From assembly GCA_031425325.1 (NCBI GenBank), contig JANPJD010000206.1, positions 1 through 12,819 on the forward strand: a stretch of 12,819 nt of DNA, read 5' to 3'. Position 1 is the first letter of the stretch, and each line of letters opens with the position of its first letter. This stretch comes from Aliitabrizicola sp031425325 (GTDB lineage: Bacteria > Pseudomonadota > Alphaproteobacteria > Rhodobacterales > Rhodobacteraceae). Shown here in pieces: positions 6,627 through 12,819 of the stretch. The translations under genes and the position numbers were made by a program. Below the pieces are notes generated by a model. The model did no database searches, was not told the DNA's origin, and saw nothing but the letters and a program-made list of their open reading frames with translations.

Positions 6627-7529
6627 ATGGGACGGACACGCAAGGGCAGGGCGATCTCGGGCTGGCTGGTCGTTGACAAGCCGGCGGGCATCACCTCGAC
6701 CGCTGTCGTCAACAAGGTGAAATGGGCGCTCGATGCACAAAAGGCGGGCCATGCAGGCACGCTCGATCCCGCCGCGACAGGGGTTCTGGCCGTGGCGCTG
6801 GGCGAGGCGACCAAGACCGTCCCCTACATCACCGACGCGCTGAAATGCTATCGCTTCGTCGTGCGCTTCGGCGCGGCCACCCGCACCGACGACGCCGAAG
6901 GCGAGGTGATCGCCACGTCGGACCTGCGGCCCGGCGATGCGGCAATCGAGGCGGCGCTTGCGGCGTTCCGGGGCGAGATCCTGCAAACCCCTCCGCAGGT
7001 CTCGGCGGTCAAGATCGACGGTGAGCGTGCCTATGACCTCGTGCGCGAGGGCGAGACGGTCGAGATCGCGCCGCGCCCGCTTTGGGTCGAAAGCCTTGTG
7101 ATGATTGCGCGCCCAGACGCCGACCATGCCGAGCTTGAGATGGTTTGCGGCAAAGGCGGCTATGTGCGCGCCATCGCCCGCGATCTGGGGCAGGCGCTGG
7201 GCTGTCTTGGTCATGTCGCCTGGCTGCGGCGCACCTGGTCGGGGCCGTTCGAGGCGGCCGAAGGGGTGTCGATGGAGGAGATTGAGCGCCTCGCCCGGAC
7301 GCCCGAGCTTGAGGCGCACCTGCTGCCGCTTGAAACCGGGCTGGCCGATCTGCCGGAACTGCCCGCGACGGCCGAAGGGGCCGCGCGGCTTCGCAACGGC
7401 AATCCCGGCATGGTGATTGCTTCGTCCGTGGCCTACGGCGACGAAGCCTGGGCCAGCCATCAGGGCCGGGCCATCGCCGTGGGCATCTACAAGGCCGGAG
7501 AGTTGCACCCGACCCGCGTGTTCGGCTGA
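6627..7529 (+). CDS. truB: tRNA pseudouridine(55) synthase TruB
   Basis: TruB converts U55 in the T-loop of most tRNAs to pseudouridine. The 300-residue product has the N-terminal SGWLVVDKPAGITS (11-24), the catalytic motif KAGHAGTLDPAATGVL with the nucleophile Asp47, the segment QVSAVKIDGERAYDLVREGE, and VCGKGGYVRAIARDLG. A C-terminal region of about 80 residues, related to PUA-like tails, completes a normal length. The ATG at 6627 is preceded by a strong GAGGGG ribosome site. It is the third gene of the rbfA cluster, 68 bases after the glycosidase-family gene. Its end is only 4 bases from the stop of the convergent gene, leaving no room for a dedicated terminator between them. Confidence 0.95.
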   Translation: MGRTRKGRAISGWLVVDKPAGITSTAVVNKVKWALDAQKAGHAGTLDPAATGVLAVALGEATKTVPYITDALKCYRFVVRFGAATRTDDAEGEVIATSDLRPGDAAIEAALAAFRGEILQTPPQVSAVKIDGERAYDLVREGETVEIAPRPLWVESLVMIARPDADHAELEMVCGKGGYVRAIARDLGQALGCLGHVAWLRRTWSGPFEAAEGVSMEEIERLARTPELEAHLLPLETGLADLPELPATAEGAARLRNGNPGMVIASSVAYGDEAWASHQGRAIAVGIYKAGELHPTRVFG

Positions 7530-7533
7530 TCCC

Positions 7534-8676
7534 TCAGGCCAGGTGATCGACCCGCGTCATGTGCTGGGCAAGACGCCCGACCTCGGTCAGCCACCGGGCA
7601 ACAAGGCGGGGATCATGCGGCGCGGGGTGAACCCCGGCGGCGATCTCGCGCGCCAGCACCGCCTCGACCGCGAGCGATACCGGTACCGAGACAAGCCGCC
7701 CCATCGCCGTGCCGCGCGCATCACCCCAGGCATCCATCGCCCAAGTCTCATGGAATACCGCGCGCCCGTCACGCTCGGCCTTCAGCGAGACGAACAGCAC
7801 CACCCGGTCGGCCTCGCCCACCGCATAGGCGTTGTCGCGCCAGCAGGCTGCCGCCATCTCGGCCAGCCGCGCATCGCCTTCGGGGCCTTGAAGCGTCTCG
7901 ATCTCGGCAAAGACCGGCGCCCAGGCTTCGGCCCAGCCGTTGAGCCGGATCGTCCCGCGCACGAAGTCGCGGACCTTCCAGGCGGGGTCGAAGCGATAGT
8001 CCGAAAGGAAGGGCAGGCTGTCGCGGTTGGGGTAGACCTCGAAGGTTTCGGGCACCGGCAGCGGCGCGTCATAGGCCGTGATCGCATCCCAAGGGCGCGA
8101 CACGCGCAGTTCCGAGAAGTTCCGCAAGGACCGCGACGGCGAGCGCAGCGCCTTAAGCACGCCCAGCGGCGACCATGAGAACTTGTAGCGAAACGCGTTC
8201 GCGACCTTGGGCACGCCACCGCAATACGAGGTGAAGGACAGCACGTTGGCCGCATCGTAGGCCTTCGACGCCCGGTAGCGCGCGACAAGGTCATGCGCCA
8301 TCAGGTGGTCGATGCCCGGATCGAGGCCGACCTCGTTCACGCTGACGAGCCCCGCCTCGCGGAACGCCTGATCCAGCGTCTTCATCTCGGGTGCGATGTA
8401 GCTTGAAGAGACGAAATGCGCGCCTTTCGACAGGCAAGCCTGTGCAATGGCGACATGCTGGTCGGCGGGCAGCATCGACACCGCGACATCGCCGGGCTGC
8501 AAGGCCTCGGTCAGGGCCCCGAGCGAATAGGCGCAGATGTCGCCGGTCAGGTCGCCCACCGCCTCGTGCGCCTTCTCGACGGTGCGGTTCCAAACCACGA
8601 CCGGATGGCCGCCCTCGATCAGTCGCCGCAGTCCCGGCACCGCCGACAGGCCGGTGCCACACCAATGGATCGTCAT
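7534..8676 (-). CDS. Saccharopine dehydrogenase (reductase) family protein
   Basis: The 380-residue product has an N-terminal Rossmann domain (MTIHWCGTGLSAVPG, 1-15; VVWNRTVEKA, 27-36) and the family hallmark VNEVGLDPGIDHLMAHDL (113-130), followed by SYCGGVP (150-156). These resemble the glutamate-forming saccharopine reductase (yeast Lys9) group, in which saccharopine and alpha-aminoadipate semialdehyde are interconverted with NAD(P). Some Rhodobacteraceae degrade lysine through saccharopine, so a catabolic role is possible. No lysine-ketoglutarate reductase is visible in the window, so the substrate is unproven. The ATG at 8676 starts exactly at the Rossmann fold and has GGGGGA 8 bases upstream. 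The longer frame to 8718 overlaps the amn end. It follows amn by 19 bases and is probably cotranscribed with it. Confidence 0.82.
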   Translation of the reverse strand: MTIHWCGTGLSAVPGLRRLIEGGHPVVVWNRTVEKAHEAVGDLTGDICAYSLGALTEALQPGDVAVSMLPADQHVAIAQACLSKGAHFVSSSYIAPEMKTLDQAFREAGLVSVNEVGLDPGIDHLMAHDLVARYRASKAYDAANVLSFTSYCGGVPKVANAFRYKFSWSPLGVLKALRSPSRSLRNFSELRVSRPWDAITAYDAPLPVPETFEVYPNRDSLPFLSDYRFDPAWKVRDFVRGTIRLNGWAEAWAPVFAEIETLQGPEGDARLAEMAAACWRDNAYAVGEADRVVLFVSLKAERDGRAVFHETWAMDAWGDARGTAMGRLVSVPVSLAVEAVLAREIAAGVHPAPHDPRLVARWLTEVGRLAQHMTRVDHLA

Positions 8677-8695
8677 GTCCGGTCCCCCACGGGCG

Positions 8696-10177
8696 TCACA
8701 GGAACGCCGTCTCCTCAAAACTCCGCAGCTTGCGCGAGTGGATCTTCTCGATCGGCATCTCGCGTAAAAGCTCCATCGCGCGCACCCCGATCTGAAGGTG
8801 GCTCGCGACCTGCGTGCGATAGAACTCGCTCGCCATGCCGGGCAGCTTCAACTCGCCATGCAGGGGCTTGTCGGACACGCACAGAAGCGTGCCGTAGGGC
8901 ACCCGGAAGCGGAACCCGTTCGCCGCGATTGTGGCGCTTTCCATGTCGAGCGCGATGGCGCGCGACTGCGACAGGCGCGCGACCGGGCCGGACTGGTCGC
9001 GCAACTCCCAGTTGCGGTTGTCGATGGTGGCGACGGTGCCGGTCCGCATGATCCGCTTCAACTCGTAGCCATCCAGTTTCGTGACCTCGGCCACAGCCTG
9101 CTGCAAGGCGATCTGGATCTCGGCGAGCGCCGGGATGGGCACCCAGACCGGCAGGTCGTCATCGAGCACATGGTCCTCGCGCACATAAGCATGGGCGAGC
9201 ACGAAATCGCCGAGGCTCTGGCTGTTTCGCAGCCCCGCGCAATGGCCCACCATCAGCCAGGCATGCGGGCGCAGGACCGCGATGTGGTCGGTCGCGGTCT
9301 TGGCGTTCGAGGGGCCTACGCCGATGTTCACCAGCGTGATCCCCTGCCCGTCGGCACGCTTGAGGTGATACGACGGCATCTGCGGCAACTTGGTCAGCAG
9401 CCCGATGGGCGAGTCGCCGTCGATGATCTCCTGGTTTCCCGGTGCCACGAAGGCGGTGTAGCCCGAGGTCGGATCGGCGAGCGCCGCGCGGGCGAAGGAT
9501 TCGAACTCGTCGACATAGAACTGGTAGTTGGTGAACAGCACATGGTTCTGGAAATGCCGGGGATCGGTCGCCGTGTAATGTGTCAGCCGCGCCAACGAGT
9601 AGTCCACCCGCTGCGCCGAGAAGGGTGCCAGCGGATAGGACCCGTCGGGATTCGTCGTACGAGTGCCGTTCACGATGTCGTCGTTCGTGGTGGCGAGGTC
9701 CGGCACGTCGAACACGTCGCGCAGGCTGAAGTTCAGAACCCCCTCCTGCGGGACCGAGACGGCGGGGTTGCCCGCCACCGCGAAATGCACCGGCATCGGG
9801 GTTTCGGACGCGCCGATCACCACCGGCACGCCGTGGTTCTCGATCAGAAGGCCGATCTGCTGGATCAGGTAGTTGCGGAACAGGTCGGGCCGGGTGATGG
9901 TCGTCGAGTAGGTGCCCGGCCCCGCGACATGACCGAAGCTGAGGCGGCTGTCGATCTTGACGAAGCTGGTCGTGGTCAGCCGGATCTCGGGGTAGAAGGC
10001 CCGGATGCGGCCCGCGGGCATGTGCCCGGTCAGAATCTCCTGAAAATGGTGCGACAGGAACGTCGTCGCGATATCGAACAATTCCTCGAGCCGGGTCACT
10101 GCCGCGCTGGGGTCTTCGAAGGCCTCGGGCGGGGGCGTGTCGGCGGTCAGGAATGGCGCGGGAGAGTCGTCGTGCAT
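8696..10177 (-). CDS. amn: AMP nucleosidase Amn
   Basis: Amn hydrolyses AMP to adenine and ribose 5-phosphate and helps set adenylate levels and purine salvage. The 493-residue product is close to the E. coli length (484). It has the N-terminal AMN domain (about 20-200, with RAFYPEIRLTTTS) and a C-terminal nucleoside-phosphorylase fold. Landmarks in the latter are VNIGVGPSNAKTATDH (283-298), MVGHCAGLRNSQSLGDFVL (309-327), IALDMESATIAANGFRF (408-424) and SDKPLHGELKLPG (435-447). I chose the ATG at 10177: it has AAGAGA about 9 bases upstream, whereas the in-frame ATG at 10204 has none. The much longer open frame further upstream runs antisense-like through the flavoprotein gene and is not real. 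The saccharopine-dehydrogenase-like gene follows by 19 bases. Confidence 0.93.
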   Translation of the reverse strand: MHDDSPAPFLTADTPPPEAFEDPSAAVTRLEELFDIATTFLSHHFQEILTGHMPAGRIRAFYPEIRLTTTSFVKIDSRLSFGHVAGPGTYSTTITRPDLFRNYLIQQIGLLIENHGVPVVIGASETPMPVHFAVAGNPAVSVPQEGVLNFSLRDVFDVPDLATTNDDIVNGTRTTNPDGSYPLAPFSAQRVDYSLARLTHYTATDPRHFQNHVLFTNYQFYVDEFESFARAALADPTSGYTAFVAPGNQEIIDGDSPIGLLTKLPQMPSYHLKRADGQGITLVNIGVGPSNAKTATDHIAVLRPHAWLMVGHCAGLRNSQSLGDFVLAHAYVREDHVLDDDLPVWVPIPALAEIQIALQQAVAEVTKLDGYELKRIMRTGTVATIDNRNWELRDQSGPVARLSQSRAIALDMESATIAANGFRFRVPYGTLLCVSDKPLHGELKLPGMASEFYRTQVASHLQIGVRAMELLREMPIEKIHSRKLRSFEETAFL

Positions 10178-10215
10178 CGGGAAATCTCTTAAGTGATCCA
10201 GCATGTAACACGAAA

Positions 10216-10246
10216 GCGGGGATGGCCCGCAAGGGTGCGCCACCCT
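10216..10246 (-). terminator. Two small hairpins between the flavoprotein gene and amn
   Basis: On the - strand, downstream of the flavoprotein stop at 10261, an AGGGTG-type stem of 6 bp with a 3-base loop (10232-10246) is followed by GCGGG/CCCGC with a 5-base loop (10216-10230), then TTTCG. The second resembles a weak intrinsic terminator, but the T run is only three long. It may separate the upstream genes from amn only partly. Confidence 0.3.
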
Positions 10247-10260
10247 GCCGCCCGCGCATG

Positions 10261-11445
10261 TCAGCCGGGTGACAGGCCCGCCGCAGCGCGCCCCGCCCAG
10301 CGCCCCGTCGCAAGGCAGGCGGTCAGCAGGTAGCCCCCCGTCGGGGCCTCCCAGTCGAGCATCTCGCCGCAGGCATGGATGCCCGGCAACGCCCGCAGGC
10401 CAAGGCCCGCCGTCAGCGCCTCGGCCCGGATCCCGCCCGCGACCGAGATTGCCTCGTCCAGCGGGCGCGGCCCTGCAAGCGGCACGGCAAGGTGCTTCAG
10501 GACGGGACCAAGCGCCGCGTCGGGAACAGTGCGCGCCCATTCCTGCACGAGCGCCACCTGAACCGGCCCGAGGCCGAGCTTGCGAAGCCGGTTGACGCGG
10601 CTTTCGCCCGATCGCATCGCGGCCAGCCTGCGGGCGACCTCGTCGGGGAGCAGATGGGGCAGGAGGTCCAGCCACAGCGGCGCGCCCTCGCGGAGCGCGC
10701 GCGAGATCGCATAGATGCCGCCCCCCTCAAGACCTTTGCGCGACACGATGAACTCGCCCCGCTCGCGATGGTCGCCCGCGATCAGCACGCAGCCCTTCAC
10801 CGGCGCGCCGAAGTGCCGCGCCATGTGCGGCGTCCATTGCACGTGAAACCCCACGTTCGCGGGCTGCCAGTCGGCCACGTCCACGCCGCGCGCGCGCAGC
10901 CACGGCACCCAGGCGGCGTCCGACCCCAGGCGCGCCCAGCTTGCCCCACCAAGCGCGAGGATGGTCGTGGCAGCCGTCACCTGCACCATGCCGTTCGGCG
11001 TATCGAATGACAGCGCGTCGCCCGCAAACCCCGCCCATCGCCAGCGCGTCCGCAGCGCGACGCCCTGTTCGCCCAGCCGGGCCAACCAGGCGCGCAGAAG
11101 GGGCGAAGCCTTCATCGCGACCGGAAAGACCCTGCCCGACGATCCGGTGAACAGGGGCTGGCCCAGCGCTTCGGCCCAGGCCATCACCTCGGCCGGGCCG
11201 AAGGCTGCAAGGCACGGGCCAAGCCACGGCGCAGCTTCGGCATAGCGATCGAGACAGGCCGGGGTCGGCTCGTTCTTGGTCAGGTTCAGCCCTGACTTGC
11301 CTGCCATCAGGAACTTGCGCGCGGGACTGGACTTGGCTTCGGCCACAACGACGAGACGGCCTGCCAGGGCCAGCTCTTCGGCGGCCATCAGTCCAGCCGG
11401 TCCGGCCCCGATCACCAGCGCGTCGATCTGTTCCGCTTGGTCCAT
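10261..11445 (-). CDS. BaiN/HI0933-like NAD(P)/FAD-dependent oxidoreductase (TIGR03862 type)
   Basis: The 394-residue flavoprotein shows the FAD-binding loop ALVIGAGPAGLMAAEELA (9-26), the HI0933-family segment KSSPARKFLMAGKSGLNLT (38-56), a second ATTILALGGASW motif (159-170), and the C-terminal ACGEMLDWEAPTGGYLLT (358-375), which closes the FAD site. The family is widespread in proteobacteria. One gut relative (BaiN) acts on bile-acid intermediates, but most members have no known substrate, so I assign only a flavin-dependent redox role in the cytoplasm. I chose the ATG at 11445, directly before the Rossmann fold. A TTG at 11481 would add 12 residues. No Shine-Dalgarno sequence is clear, and a small hairpin lies just upstream. 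It follows the FGGY kinase gene by 54 bases on the same strand and may be cotranscribed. Confidence 0.85.
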   Translation of the reverse strand: MDQAEQIDALVIGAGPAGLMAAEELALAGRLVVVAEAKSSPARKFLMAGKSGLNLTKNEPTPACLDRYAEAAPWLGPCLAAFGPAEVMAWAEALGQPLFTGSSGRVFPVAMKASPLLRAWLARLGEQGVALRTRWRWAGFAGDALSFDTPNGMVQVTAATTILALGGASWARLGSDAAWVPWLRARGVDVADWQPANVGFHVQWTPHMARHFGAPVKGCVLIAGDHRERGEFIVSRKGLEGGGIYAISRALREGAPLWLDLLPHLLPDEVARRLAAMRSGESRVNRLRKLGLGPVQVALVQEWARTVPDAALGPVLKHLAVPLAGPRPLDEAISVAGGIRAEALTAGLGLRALPGIHACGEMLDWEAPTGGYLLTACLATGRWAGRAAAGLSPG

Positions 11446-11499
11446 GCGGGCGTCTTTGACGCAGGACGCCGCCGCGCGCAAGCCGGGGGCGCTGGCGCG

Positions 11500-12819
11500 T
11501 CAGACGGACCCGCCGCCATAAGCCTGCACCGCGTCGCGCGCGCGCGCAAAGGCCAGACGCGCCGCCTCGGGCAGCGGGCGGGGCGCGATCAGGCGGCCAG
11601 CGGGCCTTATGTTCAGTGCAAGGTCCGCGCCCTCGGCAGCAAGCTGGGCAGTGCCGAGTGCCGTCAACTCCGCCTCGTCCGATACGCAGATCTGGCGGCC
11701 CAGCACGTCGGCCAGCATCTGGCAGAACCAGGCGTTCCGGCTCATGCCGCCATCGACCGACAGTGGGCCGGCAAGCGGCAGGGCGCGGGCCATGTCGGCC
11801 ACGACCTCGGCCATTCGAAAGGTCACCCCCTCCAGCAGCGCCTGCATCATCTCCGCGCGGCTGGTATCCAGCGTCAGCCCCATCCACGCTCCGCGCGCGG
11901 CCCGGTCCCAGTGCGGGCATCCCAGCCCCGCGAGTGCGGGCACGAACACAAGGCCGCGCGCGGCGACCGACGCCGCACCGAACGCGCGCAGGTCGTTCAG
12001 GTCGTCCACGAGGCCAAGACCCTGCGCCCAGTTGACCGCCGAAGAGGCCGCGAAAACGGCGCCATCCAGCGCATAGACCGGCGCCTCGCCCGCCTTCTGC
12101 CAGGCGACGGTCGGCACGGCGGCCGTGCCCCCTGTGATCGCCCGGTCCCCCGTCACGGCAAGCGCGAAGGCACCGGTCCCGAAGGTGATCTTCGCGTCGC
12201 CCGAGCGGCGGCAACCGTGGCCGTAAAGCGCCGCCTGCTGGTCGACGAGGCTCGCCGTCAGGGCGACCGGGGCGCGCACACCCGTTACCCCGCCGAGATC
12301 ACCGGTCGACGGCGTGATCGCAGGCAGAGCCTCGATCGGCACGCCGAACATGCGGCACAGTTCGGCATCCCAGGTGCATCGCGACAGCGACATGAGCGAG
12401 GTGCGCGAGGCGGTCGTCACGTCGGTCTCGAAGCGGCCGGTCAGGCGGTCGCGAAAGAAGGCGTCGGTGGTGCCCAGCCGAAGGCGGCCGAGGCCGAACA
12501 AGCGGCGCGCTTCTGGCACCTCGCGCACGATCCAGCCTAGTTTCGACGCCGAGAAGTAGGGATCGAGCGGCAGGCCCGCCCGCACGCGGACCTCGGCCTC
12601 GCAGCCCTCGGCGCGCAGCCCTTCGACCTGCGGGGCAGTGCGCCCATCCTGCCACACGATCACCGGGGTGATGGCGCGGCCCGTTTCTGCATCCCAGGCG
12701 AGGCAGCTTTCCCCCTGGTTGTCGATCCCGACAGCGCGCAGCGTCGAGGCCTCGGACCCAGCGTCGAGGCAGGCGCGAAGGTTCGACAGAAGCTCTTCCG
12801 CGTCATGCTCGACGTGGTC
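11500..12819 (-). CDS. FGGY-family carbohydrate kinase, glycerol-kinase-like, 5' end outside window
   Basis: The frame stays open to the right edge and gives 439 residues. About 45 N-terminal residues, including the first ATP-binding loop, are missing. Visible landmarks are GIDNQGESCLAWD (31-43 of the visible part), PVIVWQDGRT, LDPYFSASKLGWI, TDVTTASRTSL, VDQQAALYGHGC, ITFGTGAFAL, VPALAGLGCPHWDRAARGA, and the C-terminal SVDGGMSRNAWFCQMLADVLG. The overall order and spacing are those of glycerol kinase, which makes sn-glycerol 3-phosphate from glycerol and ATP. However, the position of the GlpK arginine that contacts glycerol (NQRE) is glycine here (NQGE), while the following Glu, the Tyr of DPYFS and the Asp of DQQAA are kept. 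Substrate is therefore uncertain: glycerol, another small polyol or a related sugar. It is transcribed toward the flavoprotein gene. Confidence 0.85.
   Translation of the reverse strand, partial: DHVEHDAEELLSNLRACLDAGSEASTLRAVGIDNQGESCLAWDAETGRAITPVIVWQDGRTAPQVEGLRAEGCEAEVRVRAGLPLDPYFSASKLGWIVREVPEARRLFGLGRLRLGTTDAFFRDRLTGRFETDVTTASRTSLMSLSRCTWDAELCRMFGVPIEALPAITPSTGDLGGVTGVRAPVALTASLVDQQAALYGHGCRRSGDAKITFGTGAFALAVTGDRAITGGTAAVPTVAWQKAGEAPVYALDGAVFAASSAVNWAQGLGLVDDLNDLRAFGAASVAARGLVFVPALAGLGCPHWDRAARGAWMGLTLDTSRAEMMQALLEGVTFRMAEVVADMARALPLAGPLSVDGGMSRNAWFCQMLADVLGRQICVSDEAELTALGTAQLAAEGADLALNIRPAGRLIAPRPLPEAARLAFARARDAVQAYGGGSV

Noticed and set aside
7530..7533. Search for a terminator between truB and the convergent saccharopine-dehydrogenase-like gene
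   Set aside because: Only 4 bases separate the stops, and no hairpin with a T run is evident in the adjoining coding ends.
8798..10192. Long + strand frame opposite amn
   Set aside because: The translation is His/Arg/Gly-rich with no recognisable domain. Long antisense frames are expected in DNA with very high third-position GC.
10178..10675. N-terminal extension of the amn frame
   Set aside because: The extra residues are low-complexity and antisense-like, overlap the flavoprotein gene in another frame, and exceed the family length. The ATG at 10177 has a ribosome site.
10727..12214. Long - strand frame overlapping the flavoprotein and kinase genes
   Set aside because: It is an out-of-frame shadow of two well-recognised proteins and spans their boundary. 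Its sequence has no family motifs.
1..12819. Search for a defence system, mobile element, CRISPR array or biosynthetic cluster
   Set aside because: All substantial frames are assigned to housekeeping or conserved chromosomal families. No transposase, integrase, direct-repeat array, tRNA or compositional break other than the purH junction was seen.

Overview
The window is a high-GC, gene-dense piece of an alphaproteobacterial chromosome. Codon use, protein sequences and gene neighbourhoods (rsmB–heparinase II/III–purH, a divergent SDHAF4-like gene, dapB opposite rbfA–truB) point to Rhodobacteraceae or Paracoccaceae. That placement comes from recognising the proteins, not from a search. No rRNA, tRNA, CRISPR array, insertion sequence, phage gene or attachment site is visible, and no gene-free stretch exceeds about 100 bases.

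Layout. Bases 1-77 are abnormal: the + strand encodes a short PurH segment that meets, head-on, the truncated purH of the - strand. From 70 to 3775 a - strand operon runs rsmB, a heparinase II/III-family gene, purH. Divergent from rsmB is a 57-residue SDHAF4/DUF1674 gene (3863-4036), whose stop codon overlaps the stop of a small secreted protein gene (4033-4398). That gene lies downstream of dapB (4472-5281), also on the - strand. Opposite dapB is a + strand cluster: rbfA, a secreted phosphodiester glycosidase/DUF2233 protein, truB (5384-7529). truB converges, 4 bases apart, on a long - strand series (7534-12819): an FGGY/glycerol-kinase-like gene cut by the right edge, a BaiN/TIGR03862-type flavoprotein, AMP nucleosidase (amn), and a saccharopine-dehydrogenase-like oxidoreductase.

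Function. The content is mostly housekeeping: ribosome and tRNA maturation (RsmB, RbfA, TruB), purine biosynthesis and salvage (PurH, Amn), lysine/cell-wall precursor synthesis (DapB), succinate dehydrogenase assembly (SDHAF4-like), and several conserved but poorly characterised enzymes. I found no sign of an undescribed defence, mobile or regulatory system. The points most worth checking are the purH/purH fold-back at the left edge (probably an assembly chimera), an 11-base G tract inside dapB, a kinase that lacks the glycerol-binding arginine of GlpK, and three conserved-looking but uncharacterised envelope or carbohydrate-related proteins embedded in housekeeping operons.
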